This document shows positions 24,863 through 35,388 of a stretch of 64,000 nucleotides of DNA, one piece after another. Both the position numbers and the translations under genes were made by a program. Position 1 is the stretch's first letter. Every line of letters begins with the position of its first letter. The notes below the pieces were generated by a model. That model was not told the DNA's origin and made no database searches. It saw only the letters and a program-made list of their open reading frames with translations. Source of the DNA: Enterococcus mundtii (GTDB lineage Bacteria; Bacillota; Bacilli; Lactobacillales; Enterococcaceae); NCBI RefSeq assembly GCF_002947535.1, contig NZ_PUAP01000008.1:28057-92056 (forward strand), read 5' to 3'.

Positions 24863-25603
24863 CTATATATCAAACACTTTATCGACTTCAGCTAAAACAA
24901 CTTCGATTTCTTCTCCAGCCGCTTCTTTCGCTTCATTCTTTAATTGTGTTAAGTCACCGAATTGTGGCAAGTGGGTCAAAACCAGTTTTTTGACCTTTGC
25001 CGCTTTTGCGATCTCTCCAGATTCTTTTGAAGTGAAATGGGCTTTGTGTCGCTCATTTCCTGCAAAAAGATACGTGTCCGCCAAAAAGAGGTCTGCTTCT
25101 CTAGCAAAAGGGATGAAACTCTCTAAATAGCCAGAATCTCCTGTAAAAACAAGTACTTTTCCGGTGGCTCTTTCGACAATACGCATCGCATAACAAACCA
25201 CTGGATGAATCGTTTCCAAGAAAGTGATCAAAAATGGCCCGACTTCGAGTTCTTTGGACGGATCATATGCCACCCCTTGTGACACTCCCGGCATCGTCAA
25301 ATGTTCAAAATGACTGGCATCTTTCGTATGTCCATAGATTGGTAATATCTTTTCCTGATCTCTGTCTGGATGTAATTGCCACTCATATTGCAAGACTCCT
25401 AGATCTGCGATATGGTCATGATGATAGTGGCTGATGATCACCGCATCTAAAGCAAGTGGATCAAGATGGTCCTCCAATTTCACAAGTGTTGCACTCCCAG
25501 CATCAATCAACAGATTAAATTGATCTGCTTGTAACAGATAACTCGTCGTTCCTTGTTTTTTGTAAGGATATGCACCTAAGCAACCTAAAACGGTTAATTT
25601 CAT
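24863..25603 (-). CDS. MBL-fold metal-dependent hydrolase (YhfI-like)
   Basis: A 246-residue metallo-beta-lactamase-fold protein of the RNase Z/phosphodiesterase-like group. Metal ligands are seen in IISHYHHDHIADL (HxHxDH), in HPVVCYAMRI, VFTGDSGYLE (Asp) and LVLTHLPQFG (His). The substrate is unknown; RNase Z itself would be longer. Directly upstream of lplA with 13 bp between, probably one transcript. The yhfI-lplJ arrangement of B. subtilis is the same, but no functional link has been shown that I know of. Confidence 0.9.
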   Translation of the reverse strand: MKLTVLGCLGAYPYKKQGTTSYLLQADQFNLLIDAGSATLVKLEDHLDPLALDAVIISHYHHDHIADLGVLQYEWQLHPDRDQEKILPIYGHTKDASHFEHLTMPGVSQGVAYDPSKELEVGPFLITFLETIHPVVCYAMRIVERATGKVLVFTGDSGYLESFIPFAREADLFLADTYLFAGNERHKAHFTSKESGEIAKAAKVKKLVLTHLPQFGDLTQLKNEAKEAAGEEIEVVLAEVDKVFDI

Positions 25604-25664
25604 GACTGATTCCCCCTCAAAAACTTATGCTACCACAATTTCTTATTTTCATAAGGAAAACTGC

Positions 25665-26459
25665 TTACCCTAAGTTAAAGTATTCCATTGGGCTACCTTT
25701 TTCAATACGGGCTTGTTCGTAAAACTGTGCAACCGACACATTGACGTAAGCAATCACCCAGAGTAAACCAAAGAATAGCGCAATAAATCCGAGAATATAC
25801 CAACCAATAAAGGAAAGTTGTAGGAGAAGATAGGTACCAATACGATCTTTTAATAAAAACCAAGCATATTTCAAACTTTGGATAACTGTCAGTTTCGGAT
25901 AGTCAAACTTTGTCCAAGCAGCAAATTGGAACAACCCTGCAACGATCGTCATCACAAATAACGACACGAAAAAGAGTAAGGTTGTAAAGACCGCAAAACT
26001 CAGATCAATCGTAAAATCGTTCATTATCCCTTGTGGTGATGCATTCCCATTAAAAAGTAGATTGATATACGTATTGAACCCGCCAATCAGAAAACTAGGC
26101 AAAAGTATAATACCGTTGATCAACCAATTGAATACGGTATTTAAAAGATTGATAAGCAGAATCGGTACAAAATATTCTTTTTGAAAAACAGCAAACAACA
26201 GATTAGATTTTGCTCGCCCACCTCTGACCACAACTAACGAGATATAATAGACCCCATAAGTAAATGCAAAGATCAATACGTGTTGGATCAAAAAATCAAG
26301 TATGTTTGCCTGTGTGCTATCGGTTGGGAAGATGCCTACAAAAAGCTGCTGGATGATCAACCCGATAAAGACTGAAAGGAAAATGATCCAAGCATTGATC
26401 CCCCATTGTCCTTCTAATGATGCCCGAGCTTTCTTTCGATATTCAGAGACCTTCTTCAT
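25665..26459 (-). CDS. DUF975 family membrane protein
   Basis: A 264-residue integral membrane protein with about six hydrophobic segments. The N-terminus KKVSEYRKKARASLEGQWG and the C-terminal YYNVS-like segment (IAYVNVSVAQFYEQARIEKG) are typical of DUF975. Function is unknown. Its ATG overlaps the stop codon of the upstream aminopeptidase gene by 1 nt (TAATG), so translation is coupled, suggesting one operon. Confidence 0.88.
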   Translation of the reverse strand: MKKVSEYRKKARASLEGQWGINAWIIFLSVFIGLIIQQLFVGIFPTDSTQANILDFLIQHVLIFAFTYGVYYISLVVVRGGRAKSNLLFAVFQKEYFVPILLINLLNTVFNWLINGIILLPSFLIGGFNTYINLLFNGNASPQGIMNDFTIDLSFAVFTTLLFFVSLFVMTIVAGLFQFAAWTKFDYPKLTVIQSLKYAWFLLKDRIGTYLLLQLSFIGWYILGFIALFFGLLWVIAYVNVSVAQFYEQARIEKGSPMEYFNLG

Positions 26460-27541
26460 TACTCATAACTCCTGATTTCTGCTACTTTTTCACTATCCAA
26501 ACGTTTGACTACTTCAGTAACTAATTTTACTGTATTGAAGTAATCTTCTTCATGGATGATCGATGTATGTGAATGCAGATAACGAACGGGAACTGTGATT
26601 GCAATCGATGGTACACCATTACGTGACACATGCATTTGTCCGGCATCTGTCCCCCCACCAGTGATGACAGTATATTGGAATGGAATAGCCATTTCTTCTG
26701 CCACTTGGATCACAAAATTCAATAATTTTTTATGTGGGATCATTGAAGCATCGAAAATCAAGATTTGTGGCCCTTTACCTAAAACTGAATCTGCCTCTTT
26801 TGGTGACATCCCTGGTGTATCCCCAGCAGTACCTGTATCTAAAGCAATCGCAATATCAGGATCAACTAAATGAGTACTTGTGCGTGCTCCTCTTAAACCA
26901 ACTTCTTCTTGCACATCACTCCCGGCAAATAAGACATTTGGATGTCCTTCTTTTGCTAGATTTTCAAGTACACGTAAAGAAACAGCTGTCCCAATACGAT
27001 TGTCCCATGCTTTTGCTAATAAAAATTTTCCATCATTCATTCGACGATATTCAATATAAGGAGTGATCATATCGCCAGGACGAATGCCCCATTCCGTCGC
27101 TTCTTCTTTGCTTGTCGCACCGATGTCAATAAACATATCTTTGATATCATAAGGTTTGTTACGAACTTCAGCAGTCAAGACATGTGGTGGTTTTGAACCA
27201 ATCACGCCATGGATGATTTTTCCCTCTTGGGTCTTGATTTCTACTTGTTGTGCCAACATGACTTGACCCCACCAACCGCCAAGTGTTTGAAATTCAATAA
27301 ATCCTTTATCTGTGATCTTTGTAACCATAAAGCCAACTTCATCCATATGTCCGGAGATAAATACTTTAGGTCCCTTACCAGAATCATGTTTGGCGATGAT
27401 ACTACCTAAACCATCGTAAAAAATATCATCTGTGAACTGCTCTGCATATTTTTTATAGACTTTTCGTACTTCTTCTTCATTTCCTGGTACGCCACGCGCA
27501 GCTGTTAAATCAATCAATAATTGTTCTTCATTTTTATTCAA
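26459..27541 (-). CDS. pepA: M42 family glutamyl aminopeptidase
   Basis: Cytosolic dinuclear metal aminopeptidase of the PepA/FrvX (M42) family, 360 aa, normally a dodecamer with preference for N-terminal Glu/Asp. Metal-site residues are visible in ISGHMDEVGFMV, KAWDNRIGTAV, GSDVQEEVGLRGA (catalytic Glu), IALDTGTAGDTPG and VPVRYLHSHTSIIHEED. An extended -10 (TGATATAAT, 27575-27583 on the minus strand) lies just upstream. The DUF975 gene follows with a 1-nt overlap. Confidence 0.95.
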   Translation of the reverse strand: MNKNEEQLLIDLTAARGVPGNEEEVRKVYKKYAEQFTDDIFYDGLGSIIAKHDSGKGPKVFISGHMDEVGFMVTKITDKGFIEFQTLGGWWGQVMLAQQVEIKTQEGKIIHGVIGSKPPHVLTAEVRNKPYDIKDMFIDIGATSKEEATEWGIRPGDMITPYIEYRRMNDGKFLLAKAWDNRIGTAVSLRVLENLAKEGHPNVLFAGSDVQEEVGLRGARTSTHLVDPDIAIALDTGTAGDTPGMSPKEADSVLGKGPQILIFDASMIPHKKLLNFVIQVAEEMAIPFQYTVITGGGTDAGQMHVSRNGVPSIAITVPVRYLHSHTSIIHEEDYFNTVKLVTEVVKRLDSEKVAEIRSYE

Positions 27542-27684
27542 ACGCTTTCCCTCTTTTCCATACTTAATAGTAGAATTATATCATTATTCACTGATTTTTG
27601 GGCAGCATATTTGTTTGATTTATGTAGTCCTATGATAAGAACAGTTATCGTTTTCATATTTTTCGAATCTGACTACATCTCAAA

Positions 27685-27727
27685 AATGACCCATAACATC
27701 CACTTTGTTTGGACGTTACAGGTCATT
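27685..27727 (-). terminator. Terminator of the dlt operon
   Basis: AATGACC-TAAC-TCC pairs with GGA-GTTA-GGTCATT, loop about 9 nt; TTTTTGAG follows on the minus strand. Confidence 0.8.
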
Positions 27728-27771
27728 GCTCGAATTTCTTCATTCCTCTTGTTTTGGTTCAAATTCCTCGC

Positions 27772-29037
27772 TTATTTTTCTGGTAGTGTGTCTGGGGTTT
27801 GCAATTGCCAATCCTTACTATAGAAAGCATCGTCCATCTGATAATGACTCACTGGTTGCTTCTCTTCTAAGAAGGGTTGGATATACTGATCTGCAGTCAA
27901 CCAGCCTTGCCAACCAAGATGGATCGTATCTTCCATAAAATAAGGGACATCGGCCATTTTTGTTAAATCTGCAATGTGTTGAAATCCTTGTTCCTTTAAT
28001 TGATACTTGATTTTTTTCGCAAATCCTTGCAACATCTCTTGAGACAAACCAGTATAGTCACTCCATTTTTCATTCACTGGCGGTAGAATAAATAATGCTT
28101 CAATGTGTTCATTTGCTAATTGTTGCAATAATAATTGAAAATCAGAATATTCCTTTGAAAAACGATAATCCCAGTCTTTTTGTGAATCTTTCAGCTCATC
28201 TAAATGGTGTTTGATCCGGGTATTGTAGAAATCATCTTTCAAAGCAAAAGGATTATTCTTAGTTTTACTAGTACCAATCTGTGTAGCGAGCTTACTTAGT
28301 TGTTCTTTTTCATAGCTAGCAGGTAATGGTTTGGTCGCTTGATCGATCTGTTTTTGTTTATCCGTCAAACCAATCCCACTAAATAATTCATCCTCACGCT
28401 TCAAGATGTTCCATTTGTCTTCCAAGCCCGCTAATTCTTTATCATTGGGTGTAATCCCTTTTTGTATTGTACTTAAAATCCGCGTGATTTCCTCATCTTT
28501 CGAAACAATCGAAAAACTCAATAAACGTCGCGCGAAATAGCGATCTGAAGCGGTCACTTTTTTTATTGAAAACAGCCAATCCAATGTCTGTAACTCTGAA
28601 TAGTGGGTACTGAAATAGTCTTCCTTCACCCCGTCTTTTACGAACCACTGAGGAGACACGACGACCACTACTTTTTTATTTCTGAGATCTTTACCAGCTG
28701 AGCGCATCATCATGAATTGGCTCAGCGATTGAGTCCCGGGGGCACCTAATAAAAATGGTTCGTAGCTCCGTTGATATTTCTGGGCTAAAACCGAAGGATG
28801 AAAGGGACTGATCCTACTCAATTCACTCGAACCAAGAAAAGGCACATACTTTTTTTCAGCAAAGGCTGCATTTTTGATTACATCCCCTCGTAAGACGTTG
28901 TCTGACATCGAACTGGCTGCTCTATGGATGATTTCTGGATCAGCTACATTCACGCGAAAAGATGAAGTGAAAAAAAACGCAATCAGTATAAACGCAAGTA
29001 GCACTGGACCAAAAATCGCAAACAGCTTTTTCTTCAT
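27772..29037 (-). CDS. dltD: DltD, D-alanyl transfer protein
   Basis: Last enzyme of teichoic acid D-alanylation, anchored by an N-terminal helix (about 7-27) with the SGNH-like domain outside. The 421-residue protein shows FLGSSELSRISPFHPS with the catalytic Ser, VVVVSPQWFVKDG, and DTIHLGWQGW with the catalytic Asp/His near the C-terminus. It starts 2 bp after dltC. The last gene in dltXABCD; a terminator follows. Confidence 0.97.
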   Translation of the reverse strand: MKKKLFAIFGPVLLAFILIAFFFTSSFRVNVADPEIIHRAASSMSDNVLRGDVIKNAAFAEKKYVPFLGSSELSRISPFHPSVLAQKYQRSYEPFLLGAPGTQSLSQFMMMRSAGKDLRNKKVVVVVSPQWFVKDGVKEDYFSTHYSELQTLDWLFSIKKVTASDRYFARRLLSFSIVSKDEEITRILSTIQKGITPNDKELAGLEDKWNILKREDELFSGIGLTDKQKQIDQATKPLPASYEKEQLSKLATQIGTSKTKNNPFALKDDFYNTRIKHHLDELKDSQKDWDYRFSKEYSDFQLLLQQLANEHIEALFILPPVNEKWSDYTGLSQEMLQGFAKKIKYQLKEQGFQHIADLTKMADVPYFMEDTIHLGWQGWLTADQYIQPFLEEKQPVSHYQMDDAFYSKDWQLQTPDTLPEK

Positions 29038-29039
29038 CG

Positions 29040-29273
29040 TTATCCCTTCAATTCGTTGACTTGATCAATGATTTTATTTGGTGTCGCCCATTCTTCTCGG
29101 TCAAATTCTGATACAGGTACTTGCACATCAAGCTGTCCATCCAGCTCTACTAATAATTGGACAGACCCTAGTGAATCTAATAAACCTTCACCAAACAAAT
29201 CAATTTCTTTATTTTCTTTCACTTCATCTGTACCTGTAATATCTGCTAAAATCGTTAAAACTTGTTCTTCCAT
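29040..29273 (-). CDS. dltC: DltC, D-alanyl carrier protein
   Basis: A 77-residue acyl-carrier protein; the phosphopantetheine Ser is in [10 protein letters not shown]. DltA loads D-Ala on its thiol and DltB transfers it across the membrane. ATG at 29273 follows AAAGGAG; an in-frame start 8 codons upstream lacks a site. It lies between dltB (27-bp gap) and dltD (2-bp gap). Confidence 0.97.
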   Translation of the reverse strand: MEEQVLTILADITGTDEVKENKEIDLFGEGLLDSLGSVQLLVELDGQLDVQVPVSEFDREEWATPNKIIDQVNELKG

Positions 29274-29300
29274 GTTTATTCTCTCCTTTAAATTCATTAT

Positions 29301-30506
29301 TTATTTAAAAAACAGTTGATCTAAAAATCCTGAAAAAATCAATAAGCTAACACACACCGCTTGAAACGTCATGAAAACAGAAAATGCGTGGGTCAAGCGA
29401 TTTGAAGGAAGTTTTTTCTTCCGTTTTTTCTTGTAGCGAATCCATGCATCGGTCACACAAATCAATGTTGCATGATAGATGCCATACAAAATGTAGTACC
29501 ATGTCAAACCGTGCCAGACACCCATTAATAGAAACAATGCAAAGTACCCGATATTTGACGTCACGATCTTGCTCTTGAACCATTTTTTCTTCATCAAGAA
29601 GAACATCAACCGCATATACACGTAATCTCTGAACCAGAAGGACAAAGACATATGCCAACGATTCCAGAACTCTTTGATGTTCCAAGCTAAAAATGGTTTG
29701 TTGAAATTGATTGGGGTATCATAGCCCATCAAATAGCTTGTACCAACTGCAAACAAACTATAGCCAGCAAAATCAAAAAAGAGATACAAACTATAGACAT
29801 ACATGTAACCCAATAGCCACCAAGAGACCCCACCATGAGCTAAGGCTCCTTTTGAGACGATGGGTAACAATACCTGTCCGAGATAGTAACCGATGATGAA
29901 TTTGTATAGAAAGCCCATAAACAGATGATGGACTCCTTTTTCCAACATTGCTAGATATCTTTCCCTTGTTGGTGGTTGGAGCTGATCTTTTTCAAATCTT
30001 CGATAACGATCGATGGGTCCTGAAGAAATGGTTGGAAAAAACAACAAGAACTGAATATAACGGTAAGGATGATAAGTTTTGATCATACCGTCTCTCATTT
30101 CCATAATCATTTGTACAGCTTTGAATGTTAAATAAGAAATCCCGAGAAAACTTAAAAGTGATCCTTTACCTGATGATAGAAACGGTGTGACTTTCGTAAT
30201 CGCTAAAGGTAGAATCGCTAGAACTACCGCGAGATAAAACCAAACACTCTGATTTCTTTTTTTTCGATAACTGAAATAACACCAGACAAGTATGGTTTGC
30301 CAGATCACATAACCAATCAAAGCAAGTCCTTGTTGCCAATACGTTCCTCCAAAGCTGATGAATAAGAAAAAGAAAGTGACAAGTACTTGATAAGTTCCTA
30401 AACGTTTCTGGAAAAATAACAGAGAAAAAATAATTGGTGCTAACGCGAAACTCAATAATAGAAAATAATACGGCTCCGCATAAGGAATCATATGTGGGAG
30501 ACTCAT
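29301..30506 (-). CDS. dltB: DltB, MBOAT family D-alanyl transferase
   Basis: A 401-residue polytopic MBOAT protein that passes D-Ala from DltC to the outside. Family marks: YIQFLLFFPTISSGPIDRYRRF, FDFAGYSLFAVG, KPFLAWNIKEFWNRWHMSLS and MGVWHGLTWYYILYG with the catalytic His. The ATG at 30506 shares its A with the dltA stop (TGATG), hence strong coupling; a GTG one codon earlier is possible. Confidence 0.97.
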   Translation of the reverse strand: MSLPHMIPYAEPYYFLLLSFALAPIIFSLLFFQKRLGTYQVLVTFFFLFISFGGTYWQQGLALIGYVIWQTILVWCYFSYRKKRNQSVWFYLAVVLAILPLAITKVTPFLSSGKGSLLSFLGISYLTFKAVQMIMEMRDGMIKTYHPYRYIQFLLFFPTISSGPIDRYRRFEKDQLQPPTRERYLAMLEKGVHHLFMGFLYKFIIGYYLGQVLLPIVSKGALAHGGVSWWLLGYMYVYSLYLFFDFAGYSLFAVGTSYLMGYDTPINFNKPFLAWNIKEFWNRWHMSLSFWFRDYVYMRLMFFLMKKKWFKSKIVTSNIGYFALFLLMGVWHGLTWYYILYGIYHATLICVTDAWIRYKKKRKKKLPSNRLTHAFSVFMTFQAVCVSLLIFSGFLDQLFFK

Positions 30507-32005
30507 CACCTATTCACCTCAGCTGTCAATGCTTTTCTGTCGATTTTTCCGTTATTCGTTTGTGGCAATTGTTCAATAAACACCACTCTTTGTGGGATCA
30601 TATAATCCATCAGAAAAGCGGTCAATCTTTGTTTGATCGAACGTATCAACTGATAATTAGTATCCGGAATCGCTTGATCCAGTACAACAAACGCCACTAA
30701 TTGTTGGACTTTCGATCCTTGATATTTGGGGACAACGATCGCTTGATTGATTCGCTCATCTTTAAGCAACGCATGTTCAATATCGCCTAATTCAATGCGG
30801 TAGCCATGTAATTTCACCTGTTGATCGATTCTTCCCTCAATAAAAAGTAAACCGTCCTCTGCTAAATATCCTGCATCTCCTGTTCGATAGTTTTGATGCC
30901 CAGTTACTTGAAAGAACACTTCCTTCGTTTTTTCAGGATTGTTCAAATAGCCTTTTGACACGCTAGGACCAGTAATCAAAATCTCGCCGCGATCACTTTC
31001 GCCTTTTTTCAAAATGGATACAGTAGTATCGGACTTGACGTAGCCAATTGGTAAACGTTCATACGCAGCCAATACTTCTCTAGTGATCAATATACTAGAG
31101 ATAGCTACTGTCGCTTCTGTCGGCCCATACGTATTGTAGATTTTGGCTGAAGGAAACCGTTCGAGTAACGCTTGCGCCGTTTTCTTCGTTAATTCTTCGC
31201 CACAAAAAATGAATGTAGTCAGTTCTGGTAAATGCTCCTCATCAAAAGATGCGTCCATTAAACAAATATCGACAAATGAAGGGGTTGATACCCAGATATC
31301 CAGTTTTAATTGTGGTAAAACGGCAAATAGTTTTTGAAAATCTTGGACGTTTTCTTTAAATAAAGGCTTGAGGATTCCACCAGAAACCAGTGCTGGATAT
31401 AGTGTGAACACAGACAGATCAAAGGAGAAAGGAGCTTGTGCTAAAAAAGCTTGCCCCTCTTTAATCGGAAAGTCGCTCAAGACCCAATCAACAAAGCTCA
31501 CCAAATTATCATGACTGATTTGCACGCCTTTGGGTTCCCCTGTCGTGCCAGAAGTAAAAATCAAATAGAAATTTTCGTCACCTTTTACTGAATGCTCAAA
31601 TGGATAACCAATCATCGATGAGATGATTGAGCGTAAACAATCTTTTTGGATGATTGGTAGATCTGTCTCAATCTCCCAATCACTTAAACTAATGATCATG
31701 CTAGGTTGAGCGACACGTAAAATCGCTTCGATCCGCTCCTTCGGTGTTTGGGCATCAATCGGTAAATACGCATGCCCTGCTTTCACTGCGCCCAAGAATG
31801 ATACCACCATCTCAAACTCTAGATTGCCAAACACGACGATTGGTCCCTTCGTAGTCAAACGTTTCTCTAAGTAATAGCCTAATGCGTCTGAGGAGCGCTT
31901 CAGTTCTTGATATGTGTACCGCTCCTCCGCTGTCTGATACGCGATTCTTTCTGGGTCTGCCATTCCCCAAAAATCAATCGCTGCCACGATTCCTTTTTTC
32001 TTCAT
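30506..32005 (-). CDS. dltA: DltA, D-alanine--D-alanyl carrier protein ligase
   Basis: Cytosolic adenylating enzyme (499 aa) that activates D-Ala with ATP and loads DltC. Motifs: IFTSGTTGEPKGVQISH (A3), NTYGPTEATVA (A5), YRTGDAGYLAEDGLLFIEGR (A7/A8) and NNGKIDRKAL (A10 Lys). The start at 32005 has GGAGG 6 nt upstream; the longer reading frame runs through dltX and is not used. It begins 10 bp after dltX. Confidence 0.97.
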   Translation of the reverse strand: MKKKGIVAAIDFWGMADPERIAYQTAEERYTYQELKRSSDALGYYLEKRLTTKGPIVVFGNLEFEMVVSFLGAVKAGHAYLPIDAQTPKERIEAILRVAQPSMIISLSDWEIETDLPIIQKDCLRSIISSMIGYPFEHSVKGDENFYLIFTSGTTGEPKGVQISHDNLVSFVDWVLSDFPIKEGQAFLAQAPFSFDLSVFTLYPALVSGGILKPLFKENVQDFQKLFAVLPQLKLDIWVSTPSFVDICLMDASFDEEHLPELTTFIFCGEELTKKTAQALLERFPSAKIYNTYGPTEATVAISSILITREVLAAYERLPIGYVKSDTTVSILKKGESDRGEILITGPSVSKGYLNNPEKTKEVFFQVTGHQNYRTGDAGYLAEDGLLFIEGRIDQQVKLHGYRIELGDIEHALLKDERINQAIVVPKYQGSKVQQLVAFVVLDQAIPDTNYQLIRSIKQRLTAFLMDYMIPQRVVFIEQLPQTNNGKIDRKALTAEVNR

Positions 32006-32015
32006 CGTTTCCCTC

Positions 32016-32165
32016 CTAGAATTCGTTATATATAAATGTTCCACCTTGAATATTTTTGTAATGATACAAATAAATGAGTAGCAATAGTATCGTAGAATAA
32101 ACAAGGGTTCGAAGCATAAAAGTTCGCCAATATCGAACCTGGGGTTGCTGCCACCATTGTTTCAT
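32016..32165 (-). CDS. dltX: DltX, small membrane protein of the dlt operon
   Basis: A 49-residue protein encoded just upstream of dltA. One transmembrane helix (about 17-35) is followed by the highly conserved tail GGTFIYNEF, the mark of DltX. It takes part in D-alanylation of teichoic acids in Bacillus and Enterococcus relatives, probably through its C-terminus. AGGAGG precedes its ATG. Its frame differs from dltA and it is easily missed because of its size. Confidence 0.93.
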   Translation of the reverse strand: MKQWWQQPQVRYWRTFMLRTLVYSTILLLLIYLYHYKNIQGGTFIYNEF

Positions 32166-32294
32166 CTCTTTTTCCTCCTATTTAGATCCTTAGTCAAATT
32201 CTACTCATTCCATCCACAAAAAAACATTTGTTTTACTAACAGAATGCGCTTTACAGCTAACAGTTTTGTCACTAACTAAAGAGAACAAAAAAAA

Positions 32295-32324
32295 GAGCCG
32301 TACGAAAATAAATTCGTACAACTC
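32295..32324 (-). terminator. Terminator of the BceAB-type operon
   Basis: GAG-GTACGAA stem with TTCGTAC-CTC, followed on the minus strand by eight T; separates the ABC transporter from the dlt operon. Confidence 0.85.
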
Positions 32325-32375
32325 GATTCTGTCTTTGGTTCAGCTAGAATAAGATAACCTTCTGGCTCTATTTTT

Positions 32376-34436
32376 TTATTCCTCAATGATCCGACAATAC
32401 AAACGACTAGTCATAAAGTAAAAGAGTAGGTAAATGACGATCAATAAGCCACAGACAAAGTAAGCCAACCAATAATCTGCCCCTTCTACATATTGAGAAA
32501 ACACATTGATGGCAAATACTGCATGAGTGATCCCCAAAATCATCGGTGGAAAAAACATCAACGCATTTTGCTTATAGATCATCCGATTTGTTTTGCGTTG
32601 GGCAATCCCTAATTTTGTCAACAGTTGATAATTGGTTCGTTCAATTTCAGCTTCGGATAATTGTCGCACCATCAAGATACTACCAGTTGCGATGATCACG
32701 ATCATCCCCACAAAAAGGGCAACAAAGATATTGATCCCAATTTGACGATCAATGGCACGCAGCCTAGGATAGCGAGCATTATAATTCAAACGTGATGCTT
32801 GACCTGTCAATTTATTTTCTGAGTATTCACTTTCCTCTGCTTTAGAAGCATCGGTATGGATCGTCCCAACTATCCCTTGATCGGTGATCTCATAACTATA
32901 ATAAATCGTGTGGTTCCAATTAGTAGCTACTTCTTCATTTAATCGTTCGGTCAATTTATCTTGATTGCCACCAGTCACATTCCAATTGATGATCTGAAAG
33001 TCTAATCCAGTGACACGGTCAAAGATTGCTTGATCAACAACCAAGGTCGGTCCATAGTAGGTCATATCTTCATCTCCCAGAAATCCCGGAAGCACCTGTT
33101 GGATCAATAGTTCTTGCTGATCAGGTAGATGGATCTTTTTCCCATAACTAGAAAAATTACGAAACATCGATTCTATTGCATCTAACATGACCGTATGATT
33201 TTTTCCTGTAAGTTTGATTTCTGGCAGACTAGGTTTGATTTTGCGAAAGGCGTGATACTCTTTTTCAGAAATCAAATTGACTGGCTTGATCTCATTGCCG
33301 GCAGATACCGAACCAATGCTCAGGTCATAATAACTCCCTACTACTTTGTAATGAAAAACAAATTCATCAGTGATCTTTTGATTCTCTTCTGCTAAGATCG
33401 GTCGAAGTGTGTTTGCCGTCTGAGTATCTAATTGATAAGAAACAGGAGCAGCAATCTCTTCACGATGGGCAATGAGCGTCGATATACCAGTCATCCCTCC
33501 GATCATTGCCAAAGATAGACCGATGACTAATGTGATCAACGAATTCATTCGCCAACTTTTTAAAAGATGGATTTGTGTGTTCCCAATCAGTAAAAAATTG
33601 GTTCCTCGATACTTGAATCTCGAATCACTCAACAAATGGAGCAACAAGCGAAAAGAATAGCAAAAGAACAGATAGGTTCCTAATAAACAAACAAAAAATA
33701 TCGAAAATGGGAAAGCAATCATCAATCCTAGATTTACCTTTTTTTCGAATAGCTCACTAATCGTTTCTCTAAAGTTCCATGCGGCGAAATAGCTACTAGA
33801 AATCATCAATAGACCGATTACGCCTAATAAACGATGCCTTGTGCGAATACGCAACATTGAACTTTCCACTTGTTCTCTTTCACCAAAACTACGATTCATG
33901 GGATAACTCCAAATTTTCCATAGTGAATAAAGAGAAACTGCTGAAAGAATGACAAAAAATACCACAACGGTTTCAAAAATGGACGGGATAGAAATAAAAA
34001 AACGACTAGTAATGTCCATCTTCATCATTCGGACTAAAATCATTTGAAACAATTTTGAGAAAATACTTCCCAATAAAATCCCTAACATACAAGCAAAAAA
34101 GCCAATAGTCATCGTTTCCAACACATAGATTGATGAGATCTGGAATTTGCTGATTCCAAATAATTGATAGATCCCAATTTCTTTTTGTCTCCGATTGAGA
34201 AAGAAACGATTAGCACTGAGTACGAAAAAGAGCAAAACAACAGTGATGGTCCAGCTACCGAGCTTTAAAATATTATCTATCGAAACATCTTGACTCGCCC
34301 TTCGAATCAATGATTGGTCATAGGTCATCGCGCTAAAAGAGTAATAGATCATCGTCGATAAGGTCAAACTGAAGAAATAAACAAGATAGCCCCTTGATTG
34401 TTTTAAAAAACTTTTTGCGGCTAATTTATAAAGCAT
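32376..34436 (-). CDS. BceB-type ABC transporter permease (FtsX family)
   Basis: A 686-residue permease with the BceB layout: N-terminal helix, FtsX helices ([41 protein letters not shown], a standard FtsX cytosolic turn), about ten helices in all, and a large extracytoplasmic domain between helices 7 and 8 (about residues 290-540). Such transporters protect against bacitracin-like or lantibiotic peptides and often act as sensors for BceRS two-component systems. The ATG at 34436 overlaps the ATPase gene by 11 bp. No BceRS genes lie in the window. Confidence 0.92.
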   Translation of the reverse strand: MLYKLAAKSFLKQSRGYLVYFFSLTLSTMIYYSFSAMTYDQSLIRRASQDVSIDNILKLGSWTITVVLLFFVLSANRFFLNRRQKEIGIYQLFGISKFQISSIYVLETMTIGFFACMLGILLGSIFSKLFQMILVRMMKMDITSRFFISIPSIFETVVVFFVILSAVSLYSLWKIWSYPMNRSFGEREQVESSMLRIRTRHRLLGVIGLLMISSSYFAAWNFRETISELFEKKVNLGLMIAFPFSIFFVCLLGTYLFFCYSFRLLLHLLSDSRFKYRGTNFLLIGNTQIHLLKSWRMNSLITLVIGLSLAMIGGMTGISTLIAHREEIAAPVSYQLDTQTANTLRPILAEENQKITDEFVFHYKVVGSYYDLSIGSVSAGNEIKPVNLISEKEYHAFRKIKPSLPEIKLTGKNHTVMLDAIESMFRNFSSYGKKIHLPDQQELLIQQVLPGFLGDEDMTYYGPTLVVDQAIFDRVTGLDFQIINWNVTGGNQDKLTERLNEEVATNWNHTIYYSYEITDQGIVGTIHTDASKAEESEYSENKLTGQASRLNYNARYPRLRAIDRQIGINIFVALFVGMIVIIATGSILMVRQLSEAEIERTNYQLLTKLGIAQRKTNRMIYKQNALMFFPPMILGITHAVFAINVFSQYVEGADYWLAYFVCGLLIVIYLLFYFMTSRLYCRIIEE

Positions 34437-35193
34437 TGATTTTACCGCCTCCTCCAATCGTCGCCTGCATATCGATGACTTTTTCAAAAAATTCTTTTCT
34501 TGTCCCTCGGCGGATCACTTCCGAAAAAATCACCCCATCTTTGATAAATAAAATACGATTGCAATAACTAGCTGTATAAGGATCATGCGTCACTAATAAG
34601 ATCGTTGCTTTTTCGACCTCGTTGACTGTTTTTAAATAATTCAACAATTCTGTTGCTGATTTTGAATCCAATGATCCGGTTGGTTCGTCTGCGAAGATCA
34701 CTTCGGGTTCCACAACTAAAGCTCTAGCTGCCGCAATCCGTTGTCTTTGTCCAACTGACATTTCATCAGGATAACGTTTTAGTAATTCTTCGATCCCCAA
34801 AAGCTGGGCAACATGTAAGACTCTTCGTTCCATTTCATCTTTCGCCATATTTTCAACAGCTAAAGGAAGCAAAATATTATCTTTACCATTCAGTGTATCA
34901 ATAAGATTGAACGTTTGAAAAATAAAACCAATTTTTCTTCGCCTGAAATCACTCAATTCATGTTTTTTCATTTTAGTGATTTCATTTCCTTTGATCAACA
35001 CACTACCCATCGTCGGTAGATTGATCGTTGATAAGATATTCATCAGCGTAGTTTTTCCCGCTCCACTTGGTCCCATGATCCCAATAAACTCTCCTTCTTC
35101 AACTGAAAAAGAAACATTGTCTAATACTTTGACCGGTGATTTACTACTTCCATAACTTTTACTTAGATGTTTTACTTCGATTATTTTACTCAT
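34426..35193 (-). CDS. BceA-type ABC transporter ATP-binding protein
   Basis: A 255-residue ATPase of the LolD/MacB/BceA group. Walker [14 protein letters not shown]-loop [13 protein letters not shown], signature [15 protein letters not shown], Walker [14 protein letters not shown] and the His switch LLVTHDP are intact. It works with the following BceB-like permease and is the first gene of the pair. AGGATTAGC precedes the ATG, a modest ribosome site. The pair lies upstream of dltXABCD on the same strand but is separated from it by a terminator. Confidence 0.93.
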   Translation of the reverse strand: MSKIIEVKHLSKSYGSSKSPVKVLDNVSFSVEEGEFIGIMGPSGAGKTTLMNILSTINLPTMGSVLIKGNEITKMKKHELSDFRRRKIGFIFQTFNLIDTLNGKDNILLPLAVENMAKDEMERRVLHVAQLLGIEELLKRYPDEMSVGQRQRIAAARALVVEPEVIFADEPTGSLDSKSATELLNYLKTVNEVEKATILLVTHDPYTASYCNRILFIKDGVIFSEVIRRGTRKEFFEKVIDMQATIGGGGKINAL

Positions 35194-35388
35194 GCTAATC
35201 CTCCACCTTTATCCTTAATTGAATAGTAGCACATCCTTTCCTTTTTTTCCCTTTTGATTTTGTCACCTGATCACTCACGAAAATTATCTTTGAAATTTTT
35301 TTATTCAATTTTTTTATTCAAAAAAAAATAATTCGTATTTTTTAAAAGCTGATACCGTACGTTTTCACTTTTTTTCACAAGATAATAT

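Noticed and set aside
27643..27657. cre-like sequence upstream of pepA
   Set aside because: Matches the degenerate consensus but lies about 65 bp above the -10 of a housekeeping peptidase gene; may be chance.
32006..32104. N-terminal extension of dltA
   Set aside because: It overlaps dltX in another frame; the standard DltA start has a strong ribosome site.
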